A DNA stretch of 64,000 nucleotides from Hymenobacter psoromatis (GCF_020012125.1 NZ_JAIFAG010000001.1:2046001-2110000); one strand, 5' to 3'; shown: positions 7,580-17,202, counted from the first letter of the stretch. Translations and numbers: made by a program. The notes: a model not told the origin generated them from the letters alone.

Positions 7580-8260
7580 ATGCTCCATATTCTGATTCTG
7601 GAAGATGAGCCGGCCCTGGCTCGCCTGCTCACCGACGCACTCACGCGCTCGGGCTACGCCGTGGCGACCTACGCCGATGGCCGCGAGGGCCTGCGCGCCG
7701 CCCAAGCCGCGCCGCCCGATTTGCTGTTGGCCGATGTGATGCTGCCTGGCCTCGATGGCTTCGCGGTGGTGCGCGAGTTGCGTCGCACGCTGCCCGACCT
7801 ACCGGTGCTGTTTCTCACGGCGCGCGGCGCGCCCGCCGACGTGGTGCGGGGCTTCGAGGCCGGCGGCAACGATTACCTCAAAAAGCCCTTCAGCCTCGAT
7901 GAATTGCTGCTGCGCGTGCGCGAATTGCTGCGCCGCCAGGCCCCTACCCCCCCGCCGCCGGCCGAAGCCATCGGGCTGGGCCAGTTCGAGTTTCGGCCGC
8001 TACGGCAGGAGCTGTGGCTGGCCGGGCAGTGCGTGGCCCAGCTTTCAGCCCGCGAAAATGACCTGCTTTTGCTACTAGCCCAGCACCGCAACGGCGTGCT
8101 CGACCGCCGCGCCTGCCTGCGCCAGCTTTGGGGCAATGACGATTTTTTCGCCGCCCGCTCGATGGATGTGTATGTGTCGCGCTTGCGCAAGCGCTTGGCG
8201 CAGGACCCGAGCCTGGAAATTTTGAATATTCGCGGCGTAGGGTTTAAACTGATTACGTAG
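7580..8260 (+). CDS. OmpR-family response regulator
   Basis: Two-domain transcription factor of 226 aa and partner of the preceding kinase. The receiver domain (1-120) has the acidic pocket E8/D9, the phospho-acceptor D52 in LLLADVMLPG, a Thr in FLTA and the conserved Lys in YLKKPF. The C-terminal winged helix (about 130-226) ends with the typical DVYVSRLRKRL...IRGVGFKL. OmpR-type regulators bind tandem boxes about one helical turn apart; the GTTAA array at 6014-6048 is the obvious candidate site. Its stop codon lies inside the left arm of an inverted repeat. Confidence 0.92.
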   Translation: MLHILILEDEPALARLLTDALTRSGYAVATYADGREGLRAAQAAPPDLLLADVMLPGLDGFAVVRELRRTLPDLPVLFLTARGAPADVVRGFEAGGNDYLKKPFSLDELLLRVRELLRRQAPTPPPPAEAIGLGQFEFRPLRQELWLAGQCVAQLSARENDLLLLLAQHRNGVLDRRACLRQLWGNDDFFAARSMDVYVSRLRKRLAQDPSLEILNIRGVGFKLIT

Positions 8261-8344
8261 GGTGCGGGGCTTGCTCCCGCCCAGCATTGAGCGAATTTGG
8301 TATCAATCGTTCAACGCCGGGCGGGGGCAAGCCCCGCACCCTAC
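8257..8344. repeat. GC-rich inverted repeat at the response-regulator stop codon
   Basis: GTAGGGTGCGGGGCTTGC at 8257 is matched by GCAAGCCCCGCACCCTAC ending at 8344; the arms extend to 26 bp with one mismatch. The left arm includes the stop codon of the response regulator. No T-run follows, so it does not look like an ordinary terminator. Confidence 0.9.
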
Positions 8345-8484
8345 AATTACAAATCGTTCGCGCGGTTTTCTTTCGGAACGTACTGCGGCGGCCCGGCCGT
8401 TAGGCACGCAGCTACTGCGGCTGGCGCGCATCTTTGCGGGCGCGTGCCAATTGGCGGGTTTTTTCGTTTCTTGCTCCGCGCTGG

Positions 8485-10584
8485 TTGATAGGCGCGCTTC
8501 TGCTCTTGCTATCTACTGCTTATTCTCCCTGGTTTATTTTGCTCTGCCTGGCCGTGGGCGCGGGCTACGCGGTGCTGCTCTACTCGGGGCGGGCACCGTG
8601 GAGCCGGGCCATCAACTACGCGCTGGCAGGGCTGCGCTTCGTAGTAGTGAGCTTTTTGTGCTTCCTGCTACTCTCGCCGTTTATTAAAACGACTACTACC
8701 CGCACCGAGGCACCTACAGTGGTGCTGGCCGTGGATAATTCGCAGTCTATTAGCTTATTTACACCGCAGCCGGCACTGAGTCAACTTACCACCGGCTTAC
8801 CCCGACTAGCGGCTACGCTGCGCGAAAAAGGCTTTCGGGTTGAAACGCGCACGCTCACCCAGCCCGGCGCTAACCCCGATTCGCTGCGCTTCACCGCCAG
8901 CCGCACCGACCTCAACCAGCTGCTAACCGATAGCCGCGAGGCCAACGCCGACCACAACCTGGCCGGCGTGGTGCTCGTGAGCGACGGCCTCGTAAACCAG
9001 GGCCAGGAGCCGCAGTTTTCGGAGTTCAACTTCCCCATTTTCAGCGTGGCCCTGGGTGATACCGTTGCCAAGAAAGACCTGCGCCTCACCGACCTGGTGT
9101 ATAACCGGGTGGCTTTCAGCGGCAATAAATTTCCTTTGGAAGCCGAAATTGGCTACGAGGGCTACGCGGGCGGCGCGGCCACGGTGGAGGTACGCGAAGG
9201 CGGCCGGGTGCTGGAGTCGCGCCGGGTGGCCCTACCCCCCGGCCGGCGGCGGGTCCGCACTACGTTTCAGCTCACCGCGCCCGTCCCCGGCAAGCGCCGC
9301 TACGAGGTGCACGTGGTGCCCCAGGCCGGCGAGTTCACGGATTTGAACAACGTTCGCACGGCCTTTATGGAGATTGTGAAGGGCAAGCTGCGGGTGCTGC
9401 TGGCCGGCGCCGCGCCGCACCCCGACCTGAAGGCACTGCGGGCCGCCATTCTGGCCAACAATAACTTTGATTTGACGCTGGCCGTGGCCGGCGTGGGCGC
9501 GCCCCTACCCCCCGCCGTGAGCTTCGACGTGGCCGTGCTGCACCAGCTGCCGGCCCGCGGTGGCCTGGGCCAGGAGCTGCTGGCGCGGGTGCGCGCCGCC
9601 AAGGTGCCGGTGCTGTTCGTGCTGGGGTCGCAGTCAGATTATACCGCTTATAATCAACTGAATGCCGGCCTTAGCGTGCAGCCGCGCGGGGCGCAGACCG
9701 ACGAGGTGACGCCGCTGTCCAACCCCGGCTTTGCGCGCCTGCCCGTGGACGAGGAAAGCCGCCGCCGCTTTGGGCAGTATCCGCCGGTGCCGGTACCCTT
9801 CGGCGACTTGCGGCTGGGTGCGGGGGCCGAAGCGGCGCTGTGGCAGCAGGTGGGCCGCCTCCCCACCCAAAAGCCGCTGCTGGTGTTTGGCAGCGCCACG
9901 GCTACCCCCCGCGCCGCCACCCTGCTGGCCGAAAACACCTGGCAATGGCGTTTGCAAGAAGCCGTGGCCCACGACGACCACCCCGAAGCCTACGACCGCC
10001 TTATCAGCCGCACGCTCCAACTACTAACCCAAAACGCCCACAAGAAGCGCCTCGACGTGTACCCGACCCAGGATGTCTTTGGCACGCAGGATGACGTGAC
10101 GCTGGGCGCCGAAACGTATAACGCGGTATTCGAGCGCATCTACGACCAGAAAATCACCCTCACGCTCACCGATTCGGCCCGCAAGGCGCGCACCATCACT
10201 TTTGCTAATGCGGCCGATGGCTCGCCGCTGCACCTGGGGCCGTTGCCGGCTGGCCTCTACCGCTACCAGGCGCTGGCCACGCTCAGCGGCCAGGCCCAGC
10301 AGGCCAGCGGCGAATTACTCGTGCAAAACCAACCGCTCGAAGCCCAGGAATCTCAGGCCGACCACCGGCTGCTGGCCCAGCTCAGCCGCCGCAGCGGCGG
10401 CCGGCTCTACTACCCCGCGCAATTAGACAAGCTGGCGCAGGATATTGAAAAGGCGAATTTTAAGCCGACGCTAAGCAGTGAGGAAGACCTGAAGGATTTG
10501 ATAAACCTGAAGTGGCTGTTTTTTGCCCTGCTGGCGCTGCTGGCGGCGGAGTGGGCCACGCGCAAGTATCAGGGCGGCGTGTAG
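8485..10584 (+). CDS. Membrane-anchored VWA-like domain protein
   Basis: Large protein (about 699 aa) with two N-terminal hydrophobic helices, a region beginning TVVLAVDNSQSISLF that resembles the metal-site strand of von Willebrand A domains (DxSxS), VVLVSDGLVNQG, a beta-rich middle part, and a C-terminal helix (LKWLFFALLALLAAEWATR). This layout, short TM pair plus long periplasmic region plus terminal TM, is common in Bacteroidota proteins of the BatA/glutamine-amidotransferase-like group with unknown role. No ATG is present near the start. TTG at 8485 is chosen because a -7-like CATCTTTG lies at 8429-8436; TTG at 8434 is an alternative. Confidence 0.65.
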   Translation: MIGALLLLLSTAYSPWFILLCLAVGAGYAVLLYSGRAPWSRAINYALAGLRFVVVSFLCFLLLSPFIKTTTTRTEAPTVVLAVDNSQSISLFTPQPALSQLTTGLPRLAATLREKGFRVETRTLTQPGANPDSLRFTASRTDLNQLLTDSREANADHNLAGVVLVSDGLVNQGQEPQFSEFNFPIFSVALGDTVAKKDLRLTDLVYNRVAFSGNKFPLEAEIGYEGYAGGAATVEVREGGRVLESRRVALPPGRRRVRTTFQLTAPVPGKRRYEVHVVPQAGEFTDLNNVRTAFMEIVKGKLRVLLAGAAPHPDLKALRAAILANNNFDLTLAVAGVGAPLPPAVSFDVAVLHQLPARGGLGQELLARVRAAKVPVLFVLGSQSDYTAYNQLNAGLSVQPRGAQTDEVTPLSNPGFARLPVDEESRRRFGQYPPVPVPFGDLRLGAGAEAALWQQVGRLPTQKPLLVFGSATATPRAATLLAENTWQWRLQEAVAHDDHPEAYDRLISRTLQLLTQNAHKKRLDVYPTQDVFGTQDDVTLGAETYNAVFERIYDQKITLTLTDSARKARTITFANAADGSPLHLGPLPAGLYRYQALATLSGQAQQASGELLVQNQPLEAQESQADHRLLAQLSRRSGGRLYYPAQLDKLAQDIEKANFKPTLSSEEDLKDLINLKWLFFALLALLAAEWATRKYQGGV

Positions 10585-10594
10585 CTTTACTGCT

Positions 10595-11011
10595 ATGCGG
10601 ACTTATTATTTCTTGCTTTTTAAGGTTTGGCGAGCAATGCAATGGAGCAGGCAGTGGATAAGGTTTCGGCGGCGGGAAAGCCTGACAGAGGCCACCGCTA
10701 GCACCATGGTGTTGGTGTGGTCAAATTGGGTATTTGTAGGCGTGCTACTCCTGTTAAAAACGCCTTATTTCAGCAACTCCGTGACATCAGCCTCTACTGA
10801 ATTATGCCTGGTTATCATTGGCTTAACTGGATTCGCATTTGTTTATTGGGTAAATAAACGTTTGCTAAAATCGGTTGGCTATCAGGCATATAGGGACGCT
10901 TTTTCTACTTATAGCTGGACAAAAAATACATTGGCAAATTCTTTGGCTTTCATCTTATTAATCAGCTTATACAGTAGTCCATGGATAGCCGCCAAATGGC
11001 TATTGAAGTAG
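10595..11011 (+). CDS. Small membrane protein of unknown function
   Basis: Protein of 138 aa, not recognised. It starts with an ATG 10 bp after the preceding stop. A basic N-terminus (MRTYYFLLFKVWRAMQW...) is followed by three hydrophobic segments: about 42-58 (VLVWSNWVFVGVLLLL), 70-88 (ELCLVIIGLTGFAFVYWV) and 112-128 (LAFILLISLYSSPWIA). The gene is AT-richer than its neighbours. It precedes the pseudouridine synthase gene by 17 bp. Confidence 0.55.
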   Translation: MRTYYFLLFKVWRAMQWSRQWIRFRRRESLTEATASTMVLVWSNWVFVGVLLLLKTPYFSNSVTSASTELCLVIIGLTGFAFVYWVNKRLLKSVGYQAYRDAFSTYSWTKNTLANSLAFILLISLYSSPWIAAKWLLK

Positions 11012-11028
11012 CTGCTATTACCCTAACT

Positions 11029-11688
11029 ATGCGCTACCTCCTCTTCAACAAGCCCTACGAAGTCCTCACGCAGTTCACCGACGAGCACGGGCGGGCCACG
11101 CTCAAGGACTTCGTGGCGGTGCCGGGCGTGTACCCGGTGGGCCGGCTCGACTTCGACAGCGAGGGCCTGCTGCTGCTCACCGATGACAAGCAGCTGCAAC
11201 ACCGCCTCAGCGACCCGCGCTATAAAGTGAGCAAAACCTACTGGGCGCAGGTGGAGGGCCTACCCCCCGCGGCGGCTTTGGAGCAATTGCGGGAGGGCGT
11301 GCAAATCAAGGAAGGCTTCACGCTGCCCGCTGAGGCGGCTGCCCTACCCCCCGACGCCACGGCAGCGCTGTGGGCGCGGAATCCGCCCATCCGCTACCGG
11401 GCCAGCATCCCGACGAGCTGGCTGGAAATCCGCATTTCGCAGGGCATGAACCGGCAGGTACGCAAGATGTGCGCCGCCGTGGGCCTGCCCTGCCTGCGGC
11501 TGGTGCGCCAGGCTTTGGGCGGCCTGTCAATCAGCGGCTTAGCGCCCGGTGAGTGGCGCGACCTCACGGCCGAAGAGGTGGCTGCGCTGCGCGGTCTGGC
11601 CGGGGCCGACGTGCGCCACCCGCGCCCGGCGCGGCCCGCCTCCTTGCCCTCCGCTTACCGGCCCGGCCCGCGTCGGCAGCGCCCCTGA
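11029..11688 (+). CDS. Pseudouridine synthase, RluE/RsuA family
   Basis: Isomerises uridine to pseudouridine in rRNA, in the cytosol. The family motif GRLDFDSEGLLLLT carries catalytic D41, and the later segment NRQVRKMCAAVGLPCLRLVR is the conserved RsuA-family motif III. The N-terminal S4 domain found in RluB/RsuA is absent (the protein starts MRYLLFNKPYEVLTQF), which fits RluE. Length is 219 aa. The C-terminal tail is Arg/Pro-rich. The start at 11029 is chosen because the family begins with this strand. The TGA stop overlaps the next ATG (ATGA-type junction at 11686-11690). Confidence 0.87.
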   Translation: MRYLLFNKPYEVLTQFTDEHGRATLKDFVAVPGVYPVGRLDFDSEGLLLLTDDKQLQHRLSDPRYKVSKTYWAQVEGLPPAAALEQLREGVQIKEGFTLPAEAAALPPDATAALWARNPPIRYRASIPTSWLEIRISQGMNRQVRKMCAAVGLPCLRLVRQALGGLSISGLAPGEWRDLTAEEVAALRGLAGADVRHPRPARPASLPSAYRPGPRRQRP

Positions 11689-12623
11689 TGCCACGTCGGT
11701 TTCTTTGGGCGCTGAGTCTGGGTTTCCTCTTGCTTAACGTGGTGGTAGCCCTGCACGCCTGGCGCTTCACGCACTTTACCACCGACGCCGGGCCGCGCAC
11801 CCGCAACCCGGAGCAACTGCCGACCAGTCAGAAAATTAAGGTGGTGCTCACGGGCCTGGCCAACCCTAAGCCCGTCAACCTCGCGCCGCCCGCTTTTCCT
11901 TACGAAAATGTGACGCTGCACGGCCCCAACGGCCGACTAGCCGCCTGGTACGGCCCGCTGCCAGCAGCGCGCGGCCTCGTCATTCTGTGCCACGGCTACA
12001 CCAGCGACCGCTCGCGACTGCGGCCCGAGGCGGGGTATTTCCGGCGGCTCGGCTACGCGGTGCTGCTGCTCGATTTCAGCGGCAACGGGGCGTCAGCGGG
12101 TTACCAGACCACCGTCGGCTACCGCGAGGCTGATGACGTGGTGGTGGCTTTTCGCTGGGCGCAGGCGCGGCAGCCGGGCGCGCCGGTGGTGCTCTACGGC
12201 GTGAGCATGGGCGCAGTGGCCATTCTGCGGGCCGAAGCCAAGCTGGGCCTGCGCCCCGCCGCCAACATCCTCGAATGCCCCTACGGCAGTATGCTCCAAA
12301 CGGCCCGTAACCGCTTCGTATCCATGCGCCTACCCCCCTTTCCGCTGGCCAACCTGCTGGTATTCTGGGGTAGCGTAGAGAATGGCTACTGGGCTTTCGG
12401 CCTGAATGCGGGCGAGTACGCCAGGGGCGTACCTACTCCCACTCTACTGCTCTGGGGCACCGCCGACCCCCGCGTGACCCGCGCTGAAACGGATACCATT
12501 TTTGCCCACCTAGCGGGGCCGAAGCAGCGGATAGATTTTGTGGGTTCGGGCCACGAGCCGTACTGGCACAAGCACCCACGCCAGTGGCAGGGGGTAGTAG
12601 GGCGGTTTCTGGAGAGACATTAA
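11688..12623 (+). CDS. Alpha/beta hydrolase, membrane-anchored
   Basis: Serine hydrolase-fold protein of 311 aa with an N-terminal signal-anchor helix (FLWALSLGFLLLNVVVALHAW). The oxyanion-loop motif CHGYTSD, nucleophile elbow GVSMG (S173), acid D260 (GTADPR) and H289 (GSGHEPY) form a complete catalytic triad. It belongs with the BAAT/BEM46-like hydrolases; the substrate is unknown. The ATG overlaps the stop of the pseudouridine synthase gene, so translation is probably coupled. Confidence 0.85.
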   Translation: MPRRFLWALSLGFLLLNVVVALHAWRFTHFTTDAGPRTRNPEQLPTSQKIKVVLTGLANPKPVNLAPPAFPYENVTLHGPNGRLAAWYGPLPAARGLVILCHGYTSDRSRLRPEAGYFRRLGYAVLLLDFSGNGASAGYQTTVGYREADDVVVAFRWAQARQPGAPVVLYGVSMGAVAILRAEAKLGLRPAANILECPYGSMLQTARNRFVSMRLPPFPLANLLVFWGSVENGYWAFGLNAGEYARGVPTPTLLLWGTADPRVTRAETDTIFAHLAGPKQRIDFVGSGHEPYWHKHPRQWQGVVGRFLERH

Positions 12624-12721
12624 GTCGCGACGAGCGCCTGACTTTCGAATACCTTCGCAGGCACTATTTACCCCACCTCAGGCCGCAAATAGTTCGGCGG
12701 CGAGCAGGTGGGATAGCTAAG

Positions 12722-13960
12722 CTACATCGGGTGGCTGGCGGTGGTCTCTGGAATAATTACCAAGTAGTCGTAACCAAGCATGATACGCTCCAAGGCAGGC
12801 TTAGCCAGTTGCAACTTGCCCGCCGTGAGGGCATTGCGCAGGGGACGCAGGTCGAAGATGGCCCAAGCTGGTCCGCTTACCTGGTCGGTAAAGGCTTTGA
12901 TGGGGGCTTCATCGTCGTAGTCGGCCTCTGTATAGGGAATGCTTAATTTTTCGATGTTTTCTGGGTTGAGCGTTGCCAGCTTGTGGCCCTGTTTGCCCAG
13001 CACCAATACATGCAGCGACTTTTTATCTTGCACATCGGCTAGATTCTGCATCAGGTTGCCTATATCGTAGTACTCGCCGAAGCGAATGGGGCTAAGCCCC
13101 CGTGCCAGGTGAACGCCGCCCATCTTCACCAGTGTGGGCGGAATATTCAACCCAGTAGCCGTCTGATAGCGTTGCAAGGCTTGCAGTAGGTTACGCTTCA
13201 TCAGGTTGAGGCGGCGCTGGTGATTGCCGCCCTTGCCAATATAGATTTGGTAGCTAGCTGCGTAATCCTGAGCCATTTGCCGCGCGGTCGGGCTCTCGGC
13301 TTGGGTTAAGGCAATCAGGCTGTCGACACTACCGGGCGTTTGCTTGAGCAGGGCGTAATAAGGGTTTCGCTGTTGCTTATTCAACTGGTCCTGAATCTGG
13401 TAGCGAGCGGCCTGCTGGGTGAGATAAGCCCTCACCGCCTGGTGCTTCACCTCGCCAGCCAGTTGAGTGTAGAACGAGGCAGCCGTCGCGGCAAACACCT
13501 GGTCTATGCCAATAATGCGTGTATGTTGCGCTCGCAGACTACGAATCAACTCAAACTCCTCGGCCATAGTAGCAAAGCACAGCGCTCCCGGATACTGACG
13601 CACGTAAGCGGTCGGCTCGCCTGGCTGGGCAGTTAGCTCGGTCAGTTTGCGGGCTACATAGGGGTCTACCTCCCCTACGTACACGGTCGGCTTAAACTCC
13701 TGCGCCACCGCCGCCGTGAAGAGCGGAATCTGGGCCAAGCCGTGGTATTCGCCCACTAATACAAAGTGACTTTTGCGCACGTCGGTCAGCAATCGCTCCC
13801 AACCGAGACCGCTAAATTGTGTGCCGCTTGGCGCAAAAGCATACTGGTTGCGCCGAATGAGACGCGTAAGGGTGCTATCCTGGGCGGCGGCAGGCTGGAT
13901 GACTAATGCAGCCAAGCCCAACGTAGCCAAGCGAAGCAATAAGCTTAAAAAGCGGAACAT
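12722..13960 (-). CDS. Secreted ChaN/erythromycin-esterase-like protein
   Basis: About 412 aa, starting with a signal peptide (MFRFLSLLLRLATLGLAALV...AAAQ). The motif FVLVGEYHG near residue 67 and GEVDPYVA about 30 residues on resemble the GExH core shared by ChaN (haem-binding) and EreA-type hydrolases; a later KMGGVHLARG supplies another conserved-looking His. The substrate and even enzymatic activity are uncertain. The start at 13960 is preferred to 13984 because the latter lies inside the terminator hairpin of the upstream czcA-like gene; this leaves almost no room for an independent promoter. Confidence 0.55.
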   Translation of the reverse strand: MFRFLSLLLRLATLGLAALVIQPAAAQDSTLTRLIRRNQYAFAPSGTQFSGLGWERLLTDVRKSHFVLVGEYHGLAQIPLFTAAVAQEFKPTVYVGEVDPYVARKLTELTAQPGEPTAYVRQYPGALCFATMAEEFELIRSLRAQHTRIIGIDQVFAATAASFYTQLAGEVKHQAVRAYLTQQAARYQIQDQLNKQQRNPYYALLKQTPGSVDSLIALTQAESPTARQMAQDYAASYQIYIGKGGNHQRRLNLMKRNLLQALQRYQTATGLNIPPTLVKMGGVHLARGLSPIRFGEYYDIGNLMQNLADVQDKKSLHVLVLGKQGHKLATLNPENIEKLSIPYTEADYDDEAPIKAFTDQVSGPAWAIFDLRPLRNALTAGKLQLAKPALERIMLGYDYLVIIPETTASHPM

Positions 13961-13966
13961 ACCTGC

Positions 13967-14000
13967 AAAAGAAAGGTGCCGCAAGGTAATGCGGCACCTT
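13967..14000 (-). terminator. Terminator of the first czc-type operon
   Basis: On the minus strand the stem AAGGTGCCGCA / TGCGGCACCTT is followed by TTCTTTT, 19 nt after the stop of the CzcA-like gene. The next gene starts only about 6 nt beyond the T-run. Confidence 0.85.
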
Positions 14001-14018
14001 CAAATCCTCTGATTAGCC

Positions 14019-17000
14019 TTAATGCACCAGCACTGCCGCCGGCGGCATAGCGCGGTCATCAGTATAATGCGTGTGCTCGGCGCGGTAAGCGCGTTCAAAA
14101 ATCAGGGGGAAGATGAAGAGCGTCAGCACCGTGCCCGTGAGCAGGCCGCCGATGACAACGATGGCCAGCGGCTTGCTGGTTTCGGAGCCGATGCCGGTGC
14201 TGAGGGCGGCCGGCATAAGGCCGATGATGGCCATGAGGGCCGTCATCACCACCGGGCGCACGCGGGACGCTACCCCCTCAGACAAGCTGCGGTCGAGGCT
14301 CATTTTGGCCAGCATGTTCTGCTTGAACACGCTGATGAGAATAACCCCGTTTTGAATGCAAATACCGAATAAGGCGATAAAGCCAATACCGGCCGAGATG
14401 GAGAAGTTAGTGCCGGTAATCAGCAGCATGGCGATGCCACCGATGAGGGCGAACGGGACGTTGAGCAGCACTAGGCCGGCATCCTTCAAATTACCGAATA
14501 AGATGAAGAGAATGAAGAAGATGAGCGTCAGCGAGATGGGCACTACCTGAGCCAGGCGCTGCGAGGCGCGGCGCTGGTTCTCGAAGTCGCCGGTCCACTT
14601 CATAGAGTAGCCTTTGGGCAGCTGCACCACTTTATCTACCTTTTCCTGGGCTTCGGCGATGGCCGAGCCGAGGTCCCTACCCCGCACCGAGAACTTGACG
14701 GCCGAGAAGCGGGTGTTGTCGTCGCGGTAAATCAGGCTAGGACCGGTGACCTGCTTGATGTCGGCTATCTCGGTCAGGGGCACGGTTTTACCGCTTTGCG
14801 TGGGCACCATGAGGGCCGCAATTTCAGTTGGGCTCTGGCGAAACTGCGACTCGTAGCGCACCCGGATGGGGAATTTGCGCTCGCCTTCGTACATCTGGCT
14901 GGCCTGCTTGCCGCCCACCGCCATTTCGAGCACCGCGTTGGCATCGCTTTTACTCACGCCGTAGCTGGCCATGCGGCGCTCGTCGAGGTCGGCGTGCAGC
15001 TCGGGCTGGCCAATGTTGCGCAGCAAACCCAGGTCGTCAATGCCATCCACGTGTTGCAGCACCTCGTACACTTGGCGCGCCTTGCCCTCCATGAGCTTGA
15101 GGTCGGTACCGTAAATCTTGACCGCGATGCTACCCTTCACGCCCGAGGCGGCCTCCTCCACGTTGTCGGTGATGGGCTGCGAAAAGTTGAAGTCTACCCC
15201 CGGAAAGCGGTTCAACTGCTCCTTCATCCGCCCGATGAGGTCCTCGCGGTACGCCTTGGATTTCATCTTCTTCTGCACCGCGTCGGTGTGCTTAATCTGC
15301 ACCAGGAACTCGTTATTATAGAAGCCCGTGGGGTCGGTGCCGTCGTTGGGGCGGCCGGTCTGGCTCACCACGTCGCTCACCTCGGGGAAGCTGATAAATA
15401 CCCGCCGCATCTCGTTGCAGAGCTTATTGGAGGCATCGAGCGAGATGCTCAGCGGCAGCTGCGCCCGCACGTAAATCGAGCCTTCGTTCAGCTCAGGCAG
15501 AAATTCGGTGCCCAAAAACTGGTACATCCCGATGCCCGCCACCACCAGCACGGCGGCCGCCATGAGGCTGGCCGTTTTGCGGGCGTAGGTGAAATCAAAC
15601 ACCTTTTTCGCGCCCTTATTGATGGCCCGCAACAGGATATTATCCTTCTCCCGCACGTTTTTGCGCAGCAGAATGGACGCCAAAACCGGCACCAGCGTGA
15701 GCGTGAAAATCAGCGCGCCCAGCAGGGCAAAGCCCAGCGTCCAGGCCAGCGGGCTGAACACCTTACCCTCCACTTTCTCGAAGGAGAAAATCGGCAGCAA
15801 CGCCGTGATAATGATGGCCTTGGCGAAGAAGATAGACTTGCCCATATCGCGGCCGGTCTTCTTGATAATGCCCAGCTTGGCGAGCTTGTTGAAGCGCTCC
15901 ATGCCCACCTCGTGCGCCTTGTGGTCCAGGGCCACGAAGAGCCCTTCCACCATCACCACGGCCCCGTCGATGATAATGCCGAAGTCAATGGCTCCCATGC
16001 TGAGCAGGTTAGCGCTCATGCCGCGCAGCCGCAGGCAGATAAAGGCAAACAGCAAGGCCAGCGGAATGATGATGCTGACAATGACCGTCGTGCGCCAGTC
16101 GGCCATGAACAAAAACACGATGACCGTGACGAAAATCATGCCCTCGGTGAGGTTGTGAATCACGGTTTCGGTCGAGAAGTCAATCAGCTGCTGGCGGTCG
16201 TAGAAGGTGCTGATTTTCACGTCGGGCGGCAGAATCTTGTCGTTCAGCAGCTCCACCTTGGCTTGCAGCCGCTGGATGACTTCCGACGGGTTTTCACCCT
16301 TGCGCATCACCACGATGCCTTCCACCATGTCGTCGTTCAGGCCGCGGCCCACCTTGCCCAGGCGGGGTAGGGCCGACTCGGCCACCTGCGCCACGTCCTT
16401 AACCAGGATGGGCGCGCCATTGACGGTCTTAACGACGGTATTATTAATATCCGAAATATTGTTGAGTAGGCCAATACCGCGCACCACGAAGTTCTGCTGG
16501 CCCTCGTTTATCACGTCGCCGCCCACGTTGATGTTGGAGCGCTGCACGGCCGTGTAGAGGTCGAGCGGCGTGAGGCCGAAGCTCTGCAACTTGCTGGGGT
16601 CCACCGCAATCTCGTAGGCTTTCACCTCGCCGCCGAAGCTGTTTACGTCGGCTACCCCCGCCACGGCCTTGAGGTTGCGCTCAATTACCCAGTCCTGGAT
16701 GGTTTTCAGCTCGCGGGTACTTTTGGTTTTGCTGGCCAGCGTGTAGCGATATATTTCGCCGGTGGGGCCGTAGGGCGGCTGCACCTCGGGGTCGGCCCCC
16801 TCGGGCAGGTCGGCCCCGGCCAGCAGGTTATTGACCTGCACGCGGGCGAAGGCATCGTCCACGCCGTCGTCAAAAATCACCTTCACCACCGACAAGCCAA
16901 AGAGTGTGGTCGAGCGCACGCTGGTTTTCTTCTGCACCGGGTTGAGCGCGATTTCAATGGGCGCGGTCACGAATTTCTCAATCTCCTCGGCCGAGCGGCC

Positions 17001-17171
17001 GGGCCACTGCGTGATGATGGTAATCTCGGTGTTCGTCACGTCCGGAAACGCCTCGATGGGCGTATTCCGGTAGCTCACTATCCCGGCGATAATCGCCGCC
17101 AGCGTGAGCAGGAAGATAAACCCCCGGTTCTTGAGCGAAAAGGCAATAATGCCCTGAATAAATTTATTCAC
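14019..17171 (-). CDS. CzcA-type heavy-metal RND efflux pump (first copy)
   Basis: Inner-membrane proton-driven pump of a tripartite CzcCBA-type system, 1050 aa, the usual length for the HME-RND family. The N-terminus MNKFIQGIIAFSLKNRGF leads into TM1; the TM4 signature DFGIIIDGAVVMVEG (D396) follows the divalent-cation (Zn/Co/Cd/Ni) pattern rather than the Cu/Ag pattern of CusA. Periplasmic porter domains and the second hydrophobic block (ALIGGIAMLLITGTNFSISA) are intact. It is the third gene of an outer-membrane factor / fusion protein / pump operon, separated from the second by an inverted repeat. The TTAGAA array upstream of the first gene is the probable control site. Exact metal is inferred. 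Confidence 0.92.
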   Translation of the reverse strand: MNKFIQGIIAFSLKNRGFIFLLTLAAIIAGIVSYRNTPIEAFPDVTNTEITIITQWPGRSAEEIEKFVTAPIEIALNPVQKKTSVRSTTLFGLSVVKVIFDDGVDDAFARVQVNNLLAGADLPEGADPEVQPPYGPTGEIYRYTLASKTKSTRELKTIQDWVIERNLKAVAGVADVNSFGGEVKAYEIAVDPSKLQSFGLTPLDLYTAVQRSNINVGGDVINEGQQNFVVRGIGLLNNISDINNTVVKTVNGAPILVKDVAQVAESALPRLGKVGRGLNDDMVEGIVVMRKGENPSEVIQRLQAKVELLNDKILPPDVKISTFYDRQQLIDFSTETVIHNLTEGMIFVTVIVFLFMADWRTTVIVSIIIPLALLFAFICLRLRGMSANLLSMGAIDFGIIIDGAVVMVEGLFVALDHKAHEVGMERFNKLAKLGIIKKTGRDMGKSIFFAKAIIITALLPIFSFEKVEGKVFSPLAWTLGFALLGALIFTLTLVPVLASILLRKNVREKDNILLRAINKGAKKVFDFTYARKTASLMAAAVLVVAGIGMYQFLGTEFLPELNEGSIYVRAQLPLSISLDASNKLCNEMRRVFISFPEVSDVVSQTGRPNDGTDPTGFYNNEFLVQIKHTDAVQKKMKSKAYREDLIGRMKEQLNRFPGVDFNFSQPITDNVEEAASGVKGSIAVKIYGTDLKLMEGKARQVYEVLQHVDGIDDLGLLRNIGQPELHADLDERRMASYGVSKSDANAVLEMAVGGKQASQMYEGERKFPIRVRYESQFRQSPTEIAALMVPTQSGKTVPLTEIADIKQVTGPSLIYRDDNTRFSAVKFSVRGRDLGSAIAEAQEKVDKVVQLPKGYSMKWTGDFENQRRASQRLAQVVPISLTLIFFILFILFGNLKDAGLVLLNVPFALIGGIAMLLITGTNFSISAGIGFIALFGICIQNGVILISVFKQNMLAKMSLDRSLSEGVASRVRPVVMTALMAIIGLMPAALSTGIGSETSKPLAIVVIGGLLTGTVLTLFIFPLIFERAYRAEHTHYTDDRAMPPAAVLVH

Positions 17172-17202
17172 TTCTCTATTGCTGAGTTAGTTGTAATCGT
17201 TC

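Noticed and set aside
14796..16370. 524-codon open frame on the plus strand opposite the first czcA-like gene
   Set aside because: It mirrors the codon structure of the conserved pump gene on the minus strand, has His/Gln/Arg-rich low-complexity content and no domain. It is an antisense shadow caused by high GC at third positions. The same applies to the long antisense frames at 20682-21608, 22443-23309, 32410-33231 and 49566-50405.
14019..17171. CusA-type copper/silver pump
   Set aside because: The TM4 motif DFGIIIDGAVVMVEG follows the divalent-cation CzcA pattern; no Met-rich CusF-like or copper-specific gene is adjacent.
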